A DNA stretch of 64,000 nucleotides from Jiella marina (GTDB lineage: Bacteria > Pseudomonadota > Alphaproteobacteria > Rhizobiales > Rhizobiaceae), in assembly GCF_024359545.1 (NCBI RefSeq), contig NZ_JAKQZG010000002.1, forward strand, positions 248,001 to 312,000, given 5' to 3'. Numbering within the stretch: position 1 is the first letter of the stretch; every line of letters starts with the position of its first letter. Shown piece after piece: positions 39,129 through 47,199 of the stretch. The notes under the pieces are model-generated. The model worked only from the letters and a program-made list of their open reading frames with translations. It had not been told where the DNA came from and did no database searches. The position numbers and the translations under genes are program-made.

Positions 39129-40178
39129 TCATGAAACCAGCGGTGTCCCCTGCCGTCTCAGGCGGATCGTCTCCACCCAGAGGCGTCCCTCGATCGCGCC
39201 TTCCAGGATCTCGAAGGCGAGCGAGATCGGGCGGCCGACATCCTCCACGGTGAAGGCCTGAGTAAGAGCAAGGCGCCCCTGCCCGGGCAGGATCGTTTCC
39301 AGTTGGCTGCGATTGAGCGCTCCCTCGAAAACTTTGAAGGCAAGCTTGTTCTCAGACCAATTCTCGTCGATCGCAATAACCACTTCGACCAGCCAGTTGC
39401 CCGGCACCAGGTGATAGGCTGGCCCCGTCAGGAGCCGGCGGGCCTTGCCGACCATTTCGATGGGGGCCTCGAACGGTTCGTCGCGTTGCTGCGGTTCGAA
39501 GAGCGCCTGAACGGGCCAGGAGAGTTGATGCGTCGTCTCCACCTCCGTCGGCCTTCCATAGTAAGTCCTGACAGAATCCAGCAGCGCCAGCTCGCCCTCG
39601 TTCAATCGCTCGATTTCACCGCGGATCTTGTCGATGTAAGGTGCAAAGGCCTGGAGGGCCTCGCCCACCGTCACGTCGGCATGGGTGGATTGAAGCCCCA
39701 GCGCCTTAAAGACCGTCTCGATCCCTTCGCTGTCTAGTTCCACCCCCACGAAACCGGACAGGGATTCGATCAACGGGACGAGGCGTGAATCCAGATGGGG
39801 CTGCGGGTAGAAGAGCGTGCTCGCCGTCTCCGCAAACCAGGCAAAGTTGGCCGACATCCATGTTGCATGCTGAAGCGACGACCGGAAACTGCGCTTGTCG
39901 CGGATCATGATGGTTCCGACCAGATCGGTCAGTTCGTCCTGAAACAGGACAACGATCGACTGGGTCTTCTGCAGGAGCTTCGGGATACGGGAATCGCCTG
40001 GCTGGATCAAAGCCACCAGCGCCTTGTCACCCCGATTCTTGTAGTGCTCATGAAACTTCTCGAGACGCGCAAACCGAGCTGCCGCGACCTCCGGATAAGC
40101 GTTGCGAGCAATCGCCTGCACCAGGGTGAAACCGAATTGGCTGTAAACGCCATTCAGTCCCGACAGGAGAAACAGCAT
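39129..40178 (-). CDS. Unrecognised 349-residue protein
   Basis: A soluble-looking protein that I do not recognise. The N-terminal part (MLFLLSGLNGVYSQFGFTLV) and a segment around residues 70-105 (LLQKTQSIVVLFQDELTDLV) faintly recall the layout of PAPS sulfotransferases, but the phosphate-binding glycine/serine/threonine motif is missing. The C-terminal 110 residues (e.g. GNWLVEVVIAIDENWSENKL, LAFEILEGAIEGRLWVETIR) look beta-rich, like a carbohydrate-binding or jelly-roll domain. The start at 40178 is chosen; an ATG 11 codons earlier is possible. It stands alone between the GntR gene and a GGDEF-EAL gene, convergent with the former. Codon use is like its neighbours. Confidence 0.7.
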   Translation of the reverse strand: MLFLLSGLNGVYSQFGFTLVQAIARNAYPEVAAARFARLEKFHEHYKNRGDKALVALIQPGDSRIPKLLQKTQSIVVLFQDELTDLVGTIMIRDKRSFRSSLQHATWMSANFAWFAETASTLFYPQPHLDSRLVPLIESLSGFVGVELDSEGIETVFKALGLQSTHADVTVGEALQAFAPYIDKIRGEIERLNEGELALLDSVRTYYGRPTEVETTHQLSWPVQALFEPQQRDEPFEAPIEMVGKARRLLTGPAYHLVPGNWLVEVVIAIDENWSENKLAFKVFEGALNRSQLETILPGQGRLALTQAFTVEDVGRPISLAFEILEGAIEGRLWVETIRLRRQGTPLVS

Positions 40179-40547
40179 CGAAGGCCCTTCCAAGAGACGA
40201 TTGCCGTCCAAGACGCAAAGGGGAGATCGAGGGCGGGTTCAGCGGCGTTCGACCGAACATGCCGCGCCCTGTGCCCGTGAACAACGGCCGATCCCGGCAG
40301 AATGATGGCGGAGGCGCTGTCAGTCCCGTCGCTTGAGATCGTTCGAGTCGACTCATATTGCCGCCCCTCATGGGCTGACGGCCCTGGACAAACGTTCGGC
40401 GCAGGATTCGACAACCCCGTTCAGTAAGATCGCTGAAACGTAACGGTGAAGTAACCCCCTCACCCCATAGTCTCCGCCCAAGGCGCATTGGGGACTGTAC
40501 CCGACTGCGCCCGATGTAAGCCGGGTACATGGCGAGAAGATGCGTAA
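40179..40547. other. Divergent intergenic region upstream of GGDEF-EAL gene
   Basis: About 369 bases that should contain both divergent promoters. An inverted repeat TGTACCCG (40496-40503) with CGGGTACA (40522-40529) lies 18 bases before the GGDEF-EAL start and could form a leader hairpin or operator. No gene or known RNA family was recognised; in particular I see no convincing c-di-GMP riboswitch. Confidence 0.45.
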
Positions 40548-42995
40548 ATGTCGATCAGGATAAGACTCATCGCCGGTTGCATGGTGTTCGCCTGCCTTAC
40601 GATCGCCTTCGGATTTCTTGCCTACACCAAGCAGACTGCCTCGATCGCACAGATGGGTCTGTTCTATACCGACAGTGTCCGACCGCTGACCCGGATCACG
40701 TCCAGCCTCACGAACATCAACGAGGTGCGAAGCCGGCTCGCAGGATTCCTCGAGGTCGCGGGGGAGGAAACCAGACGCAGCCCTCTGTCCGGCCGCAATC
40801 TGGAAGACGTGCTCGCCGCGATCTCGGAATTTCGAAGCCAGGCCGACGAAGTCCTTGCGGCAGACATTCCCGAACCCGCCGCCCGGACGCTGCGTGATGC
40901 CCTTTATCCCGCCCGCCTTGTGGATTCCGGTTACGCGTCCCTGACTCATCTGACCATGGTGCGAGAACTGAACAAGATCGCACTCGGCCTCGAAAAGGCC
41001 GCTCGTCAGATGCGCAGCGATCTTGAGGAACGGAAGGACACTGCGGAGAATGCGCTTGCCAGCACCACGGTCCAGAATGTGGTCGGCCTTGCTTCGGTGC
41101 TTCTGGCGACGATCGGCTTCGCCTTCTTTCTGATCCGTTCGATCGCCGGTCCGGTCCGGCGCCTCGCCGATACAGCCCAGGCGATCGCGGCCGACGAACC
41201 AGGCATTTCGCTCGAAGCCAAGGGTCCGTCCGAAGTCCGCCGCGCCATGGATGCGCTCCGCGAAGTGGCGACGAGCTACGAAGAACTGAAGTCCACGCTG
41301 CACGAGAAGACGAACCTTCTCTCCGGCCAGATCGCGACCCAGCAGGATCAGCTGCAAGCGGCGCTCGACAACATGACCCAGGCGCTCTGCATGCTGAACG
41401 GGCAGAAACAGCTACTCCTGTGCAACGGCGTCTTCGCCGCCCGATTCGGCGAATTCGAGCCGCTGACGCCGGCCAAGAAGTTCTTCACCGATCCCCAGCT
41501 CACCGCGCCCCTGCGCGAACACGAGACCGATTCCCATCACATGCAGACGCCGGAGGGCGTCATTCTCGACGTCAAACGCCGGGGCATGGCCGGCAAAGGT
41601 CTTCTGCTCACCTTCGAGGACATCACCGAACGCGAGCGGATTTCCCAGCGCCTTCAGCATCTCGCCGGCCATGACGGGCTCACCGACCTTCCCAATCGTC
41701 GCAAGTTCGGCGAGGAGCTTGACCAGCTTCTGAGAAGCGCGCGCAAGCCCTTCGCCGTGGCCGTCATCGACATTCGCAATTTCAAGTCGATCAACGACAC
41801 GTTCGGCCACCCTGTCGGCGACGCTCTGCTGCGCTCATGCGGCGACCGGATGGCGTCGCTGGTCGATGCCCGGGCGAGCGTCGCCCGGCTGGGCGGCGAC
41901 GAATTCGCGATCATCGCACCGCAGGCGAGGTCCGGAGTGGAAGCCGACGCGCTCGGCGCGTCGATCGTCGAAGCCTTCGACCAGCCCTTCGAAATCGACG
42001 GCCGGCGTATCTTCGCCAGCGCAAGCGTCGGTCTCGTCGCGCATTCCCCTTCCGGCGACGACAAGGACGCGATCAACGCGGACATCATGCTGCAGAATTG
42101 CGATCTCGCGCTCTACAAGGCCAAGGAGGAGCGGCAGGGCGCCTATCGCATCTTCCAGCCGGCGATGCGGCAGAAGCTGAAGCAGCGCCGAGAAATGGAA
42201 CTCGACCTGCAGGTCGCACTCGAACAGGACCAGTTCGAACTCTATTATCAGCCCTTCGTCGACATTGCCGAAAACCGCGTGAGCGGCTTCGAGGCGCTGC
42301 TGCGCTGGCGCCATCCCGAAAAAGGCATGATCTCGCCCGGCGAATTCGTGCCGCTCGCCGAGGAGACCGGGCTGATCGAACGGCTCGGCATCTGGTGCGT
42401 CGAGACCGCCTGCGCGGAAGCGGCGAGCTGGCCCGCCTCGATGATCATCTCGGTCAATTTCTCGCCGGTGCAGTTCAAGAGCGCGAGCCTCGTCGCCGAC
42501 ATCGATCGTGCGCTGCAGACTTCGGGCCTCGCCGCAAACCGGCTGCAGATCGAGGTCACCGAATCGCTGTTCCTCGACGAGAGCGACGAAATCCTGAAGA
42601 TCCTGAGCGAGCTTCGACGCCGCGGCCTGACCATCTCCATGGACGATTTCGGCACCGGCTATTCCTCGCTCGGCTATCTCAGCCGTTTCCCCTTCGACAA
42701 GATCAAGATCGACCAGTCCTTCGTGCGCGATCTGGCCCGCTCCGAGAACATGGCGATTGTGCGGTCGGTCATCGGCCTGTCGCGGGCGCTCAACATGCAG
42801 GTGATCGCCGAAGGCATCGAGACGCAGGGCCAGATGCGGGCGCTCTTCAACGAAGGCTGCCGCGAGATGCAGGGCTATTTCTTCTCGAGGCCCCAGCCGA
42901 AAGAGGAACTGCCGGCAACGATCGCCGCGATCACCAAGCGCTTCACCACCGATCTTGCCATCGAAGGTCCGAAAGAGCGGTCCAGGGCGGCCTGA
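40548..42995 (+). CDS. Membrane GGDEF-EAL cyclic-di-GMP signalling protein with HAMP and PAS-like domains
   Basis: An 815-residue inner-membrane signalling protein. TM1 (residues ~5-25) and TM2 (~180-198) enclose a periplasmic helical sensor. HAMP (~199-255), a short coiled coil and a PAS-like region (~285-365, ending LLLTFEDITERERISQRLQH) follow. The GGDEF domain has an intact active site (RLGGDEFAII, motif at about 449-453). The EAL domain also keeps its signature (SGFEALLRWRHPEKG, about 579-593) and catalytic segments such as NFSPVQFKS, IEVTESLF, MDDFGTGYSSLGYL and IKIDQSFVRDL. Both synthesis and breakdown of c-di-GMP are therefore possible. It appears to be a single-gene transcript. Confidence 0.93.
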   Translation: MSIRIRLIAGCMVFACLTIAFGFLAYTKQTASIAQMGLFYTDSVRPLTRITSSLTNINEVRSRLAGFLEVAGEETRRSPLSGRNLEDVLAAISEFRSQADEVLAADIPEPAARTLRDALYPARLVDSGYASLTHLTMVRELNKIALGLEKAARQMRSDLEERKDTAENALASTTVQNVVGLASVLLATIGFAFFLIRSIAGPVRRLADTAQAIAADEPGISLEAKGPSEVRRAMDALREVATSYEELKSTLHEKTNLLSGQIATQQDQLQAALDNMTQALCMLNGQKQLLLCNGVFAARFGEFEPLTPAKKFFTDPQLTAPLREHETDSHHMQTPEGVILDVKRRGMAGKGLLLTFEDITERERISQRLQHLAGHDGLTDLPNRRKFGEELDQLLRSARKPFAVAVIDIRNFKSINDTFGHPVGDALLRSCGDRMASLVDARASVARLGGDEFAIIAPQARSGVEADALGASIVEAFDQPFEIDGRRIFASASVGLVAHSPSGDDKDAINADIMLQNCDLALYKAKEERQGAYRIFQPAMRQKLKQRREMELDLQVALEQDQFELYYQPFVDIAENRVSGFEALLRWRHPEKGMISPGEFVPLAEETGLIERLGIWCVETACAEAASWPASMIISVNFSPVQFKSASLVADIDRALQTSGLAANRLQIEVTESLFLDESDEILKILSELRRRGLTISMDDFGTGYSSLGYLSRFPFDKIKIDQSFVRDLARSENMAIVRSVIGLSRALNMQVIAEGIETQGQMRALFNEGCREMQGYFFSRPQPKEELPATIAAITKRFTTDLAIEGPKERSRAA

Positions 42996-43016
42996 GTCGC
43001 GCGAGCCGATTTTCCG

Positions 43017-43688
43017 TCAGTCGCGCGGCCTGATGCCGTTCAGAACGATGGTCAGCACTGCCTGGGCGGCCTGCTCGTAAAAGCCCGGCTGTTCGACCTG
43101 CGATCCCAGGACCGCCCGGATCTGCGCGTCGAAATCGGCGTAGTGCTGGGTCGTTGCCCAGATCAGGAAGATCAGATGGACCGGATCGACCGGTGCCAGA
43201 CGGCCCTCGCCCACCCAGCGGCGGATCACGGCTGCCTTGTCATGCACCAGGGTGCGCAGCCGGCTTCTGAGAAAATCGCCAATGACCGGTGCGCCGGCCA
43301 GGATCTCATTGGCAAAAAGCCGTGAGGCGGCTGGATTTTCCGCCGACATTTCGAGCTTCAGCGTGATGTAGCGCCGAAGCTGCTCGATCGGATCGCCCTC
43401 CGCATCGATCGCCTCGAGCGGCGCCAGCCAGTCGTCCAGCGTATGCTGAAGGACGGCGTAGTAGATGTCCTGCTTGCGGCGATAATAGTAGAGGAGGTTG
43501 GGCTTCGACATGGCGGCCCGGGTCGCGATCTGATCGACCGTCGATCCCCGGAAGCCGTGGGTCGCGAAGACTTCGAGCGCCGCCTCGAGAATGATCTCCC
43601 GATTGATCGCCTGAATGCGCGTCGGCTGGCGCTTCGCCTCGCCCTCCTCCGTCTCCCCGTCGAGCTTGGCGTCCAAGACTTCCCCCAT
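43017..43688 (-). CDS. rutR: Pyrimidine-responsive TetR-family regulator RutR
   Basis: A 223-residue TetR regulator. Beyond the HTH (GFRGSTVDQIATRAAMSKPN followed by LLYYYRRKQ), its ligand domain closely follows E. coli RutR: DDWLAPLEA, ASRLFANEILAGAP, LAPVDPVHLIFLIWATTQHY, ADFDAQIRAVLG and a C-terminus ending NGIRPRD. RutR senses uracil or thymine. The start MGEVLDAK at 43688 is preferred; the longer open frame runs through the operator. Just upstream is a near-perfect RutR box, and the divergent genes are those of reductive pyrimidine breakdown, so the assignment is strong. Confidence 0.93.
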   Translation of the reverse strand: MGEVLDAKLDGETEEGEAKRQPTRIQAINREIILEAALEVFATHGFRGSTVDQIATRAAMSKPNLLYYYRRKQDIYYAVLQHTLDDWLAPLEAIDAEGDPIEQLRRYITLKLEMSAENPAASRLFANEILAGAPVIGDFLRSRLRTLVHDKAAVIRRWVGEGRLAPVDPVHLIFLIWATTQHYADFDAQIRAVLGSQVEQPGFYEQAAQAVLTIVLNGIRPRD

Positions 43689-43752
43689 CTGGCTCGCCGT
43701 CCGTCGCGGCAAATCCGCTTGACCGGTCCGAGCCGAGCTTCTAGCGTCCGAT

Positions 43753-43768
43753 TTGACCAAATAGTCAA
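43753..43768. promoter_or_regulatory. RutR operator
   Basis: TTGACCAAATAGTCAA is a dyad matching the RutR consensus TTGACCANNTGGTCAA at all but one defined position. It lies between rutR and the divergent aminotransferase gene and should control both. Confidence 0.88.
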
Positions 43769-43836
43769 GATTCCGGACGCGAAACGCAACCGCTTCCGCG
43801 GATCGGCGGCTCAAGACCGACGGAAGGCGAGCGGCG

Positions 43837-45165
43837 ATGAACGAGCATTCCACCATCGTTCCCAACAATCTCGAAGCCTTCTGGATGCCGTTTTCGGCAA
43901 ACCGGCAGTTCAAGAAGGCCCCGCGGCTCTTCGCCTCGGCCCGCGACATGCACTACACGACCGTGGACGGGCGGCAGGTGCTGGACGGAACGGCGGGCCT
44001 CTGGTGCGTGAATGCCGGCCATTGCCGGCCGAAGATCACCGAAGCGATCCAGACCCAGGCCGCCGAGCTCGACTACGCCCCGGCGTTTCAGATGGGCCAT
44101 CCCAAGGCCTTCGAACTCGCCTCGCGCCTCGCCACCATCGCGCCAGAGGGGCTCGACCACGTCTTCTTCACAAATTCCGGTTCGGAATCCGTCGAAACCG
44201 CGCTGAAGATCGCCCTCGCCTATCACCGAGCAAAGGGCGATGGCGCGCGGTTCCGCCTGATCGGCCGCGAGCGCGGCTATCACGGCGTCAATTTCGGCGG
44301 CATTTCGGTGGGCGGCATCGTCGCCAACCGCAAGATGTTCGGCACGCTGCTCACCGGCGTCGACCACATGCGCCATACCCATGACCCGGCCCGCAACGGC
44401 TATTCGCGGGGCGAAACCGAACACGGCGCGGAGCTGGCCGAAGACCTTCTCAGAATCGCGACGCTGCACGATCCTTCCACCATCGCCGCCGTCATCGTCG
44501 AGCCGGTTGCCGGCTCAACCGGCGTGCTGCCGCCGCCGAAGGGCTATCTGAAGCGGTTGCGCGAGATCTGCGATCAGCACGGCATCCTCCTGATCTTCGA
44601 CGAGGTCATCACCGGCTATGGCCGCATGGGCACCGCCTTTGCCGCCGACTATTTCGGCGTGACGCCCGACATCATGATCACCGCCAAGGGGCTGACCAAC
44701 GGCGTCATCCCGATGGGCGCGGTCTATGTGAAGAGCGAGATCTACGAGACCTTCATGAGCGGGCCGGAACATCTGATCGAGTTCGCCCACGGCTACACCT
44801 ATTCCGGCAACCCGATCGCCGCCGCCACGGCCCTCGCCACGCTCGAGACCTATCAGGAAGAAGGCCTGTTCGAGCGGGCGAAGGCGCTGGAGCCGGTTTG
44901 GGCCGACGCCATCCATTCCCTGAAAGGCACGCGCCACGTCATCGACATCCGCACCATCGGCCTCATCGGGGCGATCGAGCTGGAACCGATGAAGGGTGAG
45001 CCGGCCAAGCGCGCCTTTTCCGCCTTCGTGAAGGCCTTCGAAGAGGGGCTGCTGATCCGGGTGACCGGCGACATCATCGCTCTGTCGCCGCCGCTGATCG
45101 TCTCGGAAGAGCAGATCGGGGAGATCGTCGATACACTGAAAGGCGTTCTCGAAGCGCTGGATTGA
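43837..45165 (+). CDS. Omega-amino acid:pyruvate (beta-alanine) aminotransferase
   Basis: A 442-residue class III PLP aminotransferase. The cofactor-binding motifs are FTNSGSESVETALKIALAYH, ERGYHGVNFGG, LLIFDEVITGYGRMG and the PLP-lysine segment ITAKGLTNGVIPMGAV. The pattern YAPAFQMGHPKAFELA is that of omega-amino acid:pyruvate transaminases. In the reductive pyrimidine pathway it would convert beta-alanine or beta-aminoisobutyrate to the semialdehyde. It is the first gene downstream of the RutR box, 169 bases before the amidase gene. GABA aminotransferase activity is an alternative. Confidence 0.9.
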   Translation: MNEHSTIVPNNLEAFWMPFSANRQFKKAPRLFASARDMHYTTVDGRQVLDGTAGLWCVNAGHCRPKITEAIQTQAAELDYAPAFQMGHPKAFELASRLATIAPEGLDHVFFTNSGSESVETALKIALAYHRAKGDGARFRLIGRERGYHGVNFGGISVGGIVANRKMFGTLLTGVDHMRHTHDPARNGYSRGETEHGAELAEDLLRIATLHDPSTIAAVIVEPVAGSTGVLPPPKGYLKRLREICDQHGILLIFDEVITGYGRMGTAFAADYFGVTPDIMITAKGLTNGVIPMGAVYVKSEIYETFMSGPEHLIEFAHGYTYSGNPIAAATALATLETYQEEGLFERAKALEPVWADAIHSLKGTRHVIDIRTIGLIGAIELEPMKGEPAKRAFSAFVKAFEEGLLIRVTGDIIALSPPLIVSEEQIGEIVDTLKGVLEALD

Positions 45166-45214
45166 TCCCTGAACCGGTTCGACCGAATGCCGAAGAAGAC
45201 ATGAGCATCAATGT

Positions 45215-45243
45215 CGTCATCCCAGGCTTGACCCGGGATGACG
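45215..45243. repeat. Intergenic palindromic repeat element
   Basis: Perfect 9-base arms CGTCATCCC (45215-45223) and GGGATGACG (45235-45243) surround a further imperfect inner palindrome. GTCATCCC...GGGATGAC elements like this recur in intergenic regions of many alphaproteobacterial genomes. It lies between the aminotransferase and amidase genes and could form an mRNA hairpin. Only this copy was noticed in the window. Confidence 0.65.
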
Positions 45244-45334
45244 CGGCTTTCGGGAGCTGCGCAGAATAGTCATTCCCGATTTTGCCCTCGCCCTGGGTCG
45301 GGCAGAACTTTCAGTCATTGCAAGAGGACAGACC

Positions 45335-46582
45335 ATGAGCCAGCTTTCCAACCTCCAGATCAACGGCGATCGGCTCTGGGATTCGCTCATGGAAATGGCG
45401 AAGATCGGCCCGGGCGTGGCGGGCGGCAACAACCGGCAGACCCTGACCGACGAGGACGGCGAGGGCCGCCATCTCTTCAAGCGCTGGTGCGAGGAAGCCG
45501 GGCTCGAAATGGGTCTCGACACGATGGGCAACATGTTCGCCCGGCGCGAGGGCACCGATCCCGACGCCCTGCCCGTCTATGTAGGCTCGCATCTCGACAC
45601 CCAGCCGACCGGCGGCAAGTATGACGGCGTTCTCGGCGTGCTCGGCGCTCTGGAGCTGGTACGCACGCTGAACGATCTGAACATCAAGACGAAACACCCG
45701 ATCGTCGTCACCAACTGGACCAACGAGGAAGGCACGCGCTTCGCCCCGGCGATGCTCTCCTCCGGCGTCTTTGCCGGCGTGCATGAGGAGGAGTGGGCGA
45801 AGGCCCGCGTCGATTCCAAGGGCAAGAGCTTCGGCGAGGAGCTGAAGCGCATCGGCTGGGAAGGCGACGAGCCCGTCGGCGCGCGCAAGATGAAGGCCTT
45901 CTTCGAACTGCACATCGAGCAGGGTCCGATCCTCGAGGACGAAGACCTCGACATCGGCGTCGTCACCCATGGCCAGGGGCTCTACTGGCTGCAGGTGACG
46001 CTGACCGGCAAGGAGAGCCACACCGGCTCCACGCCCATGCCCAAGCGCCGCAATGCCGGCCTCGGCATGGCCCGCGTCACTGAGCTCGTCCACGAAACCG
46101 CCATGGACTATCAGCCGAACGCCGTCGGCGCGATCGGCCATGTCGAGGTCTATCCGAACTCCCGCAACATCATCCCCGGCAAATGCGTCTTCACGGTCGA
46201 CATCCGTTCGCCATCGAAAGAGACGCTGGAGACGATGAAGATGCGGATCGAGGACGGGATCGAGACCATCGTCGATGCGATGGACATTTCGGCGGAAGTC
46301 GAGGTTGTCGGCCATTTCGACCCCGTCACCTTCGACGAGAATTGCGTCAAGGCCGTGCGCGACGCCGCCGAGCGTCTGGGCTACTCCCACACCAACATCG
46401 TCTCCGGCGCCGGCCACGACGCCTGCTGGATCAACCGCGTCGCCCCCACCGCCATGGTCATGTGCCCCTGCGTCGACGGGCTGTCGCACAACGAAGCCGA
46501 AGAGATCTCGAAGGAATGGGCGACCGCCGGCGCCAATGTGCTGATGCATGCGGTGGTGGAGACGGCCGGGGTGGTGGAGTAG
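45335..46582 (+). CDS. N-carbamoyl-beta-alanine amidase (Zn-dependent hydrolase, M20 family)
   Basis: A 415-residue M20/HyuC-AmaB family metallo-amidase. Metal-ligand motifs are VGSHLDTQPTGGKYDGVLGV, TNWTNEEGTRFAPAML, FFELHIEQGPILE and the late histidine in DGLSHNEAE. The dimerisation-domain substrate motif GKESHTGSTPMPKRRNA and the asparagine/arginine segment NSRNIIPGKC are present. In this operon it should hydrolyse N-carbamoyl-beta-alanine to beta-alanine, ammonia and carbon dioxide. Allantoate or hydantoinase-linked substrates are possible for the family, but the dihydropyrimidinase next door favours pyrimidines. Confidence 0.92.
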   Translation: MSQLSNLQINGDRLWDSLMEMAKIGPGVAGGNNRQTLTDEDGEGRHLFKRWCEEAGLEMGLDTMGNMFARREGTDPDALPVYVGSHLDTQPTGGKYDGVLGVLGALELVRTLNDLNIKTKHPIVVTNWTNEEGTRFAPAMLSSGVFAGVHEEEWAKARVDSKGKSFGEELKRIGWEGDEPVGARKMKAFFELHIEQGPILEDEDLDIGVVTHGQGLYWLQVTLTGKESHTGSTPMPKRRNAGLGMARVTELVHETAMDYQPNAVGAIGHVEVYPNSRNIIPGKCVFTVDIRSPSKETLETMKMRIEDGIETIVDAMDISAEVEVVGHFDPVTFDENCVKAVRDAAERLGYSHTNIVSGAGHDACWINRVAPTAMVMCPCVDGLSHNEAEEISKEWATAGANVLMHAVVETAGVVE

Positions 46583-46615
46583 GATCGCCCTCGCAGCACG
46601 GATCAGGAGGCGGCG

Positions 46616-46837
46616 ATGGGACGCCCAACGGAATTGACGGAAGAAGAGCGGCAGGAACTGCTGGCGCAGGGCTGGCGACCGCATGAAATCTGGTTGCCGG
46701 ATTGGAACAATCCGCTGTTCAAGGCCAAGATTGAAGAGGAAGCCAGGGCAATCTATCAGTCCGATCGCAATGATCCGGATGTCGATGACTGGATCGTGCA
46801 GGTTCGCGGCGATCTGTGGGACGATGACGCAGCGTGA
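46616..46837 (+). CDS. MazE-like antitoxin (DUF3018 family)
   Basis: A 73-residue protein of the DUF3018/MazE-like antitoxin family. The segment GRPTELTEEERQELLAQGWR followed by PHEIWLPD is the family signature, and the acidic C-terminus is typical of the toxin-wrapping part. The start has a GGAGGCGG-type site. It overlaps the following PemK/MazF-like toxin gene by GTGA, the usual antitoxin-first order. It lies 33 bases after the amidase gene in the pyrimidine operon. Confidence 0.85.
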   Translation: MGRPTELTEEERQELLAQGWRPHEIWLPDWNNPLFKAKIEEEARAIYQSDRNDPDVDDWIVQVRGDLWDDDAA

Positions 46838-47199
46838 GGCGGGGCGACGTCTTTACGGTGTCCGTGGGAGGCCAATCGAAGATACCCCGCCCTGGCGTCA
46901 TCATCCACGCGACGAGCCTGATCATTCCGGATGGTCCGATCCTTGTCTGCCCCCTCACGAGCCGTTTGCTCACGGATATGATCACCCGGCCGACGATCGA
47001 ACCGTCGCAGTCCAATGGTCTGCTCGTCCCATCGCAGCCAATGGTGAACCGGATGACCAGTGCATCTCCTCGGGAAATCGGATCGATCATCGGCAGCTTG
47101 AGCCAGGATGATCTGCAACAATTGGATCTCGCGCTCATCATCGTACTTGAATTGGGGCCGGCGTTTTTTGCAGCCCCGCCGAAAGGAGAGGCTTCATGA
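46834..47199 (+). CDS. MazF/PemK-like mRNA interferase toxin
   Basis: A 121-residue toxin-family protein. MazF features are RRGDVFTVSVG at the N-terminus, PRPGVIIHATS, the strand ILVCPLTSRLL, NGLLVPSQPMVNRMT and the C-terminal IGSLSQDDLQQLDLALIIVL. Such toxins cleave mRNA at short sequences. The GTG start overlaps the antitoxin stop, and the 3' end overlaps the dihydropyrimidinase ATG (ATGA), so the module is translationally coupled into the catabolic operon rather than standing apart. Confidence 0.87.
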   Translation: MRRGDVFTVSVGGQSKIPRPGVIIHATSLIIPDGPILVCPLTSRLLTDMITRPTIEPSQSNGLLVPSQPMVNRMTSASPREIGSIIGSLSQDDLQQLDLALIIVLELGPAFFAAPPKGEAS

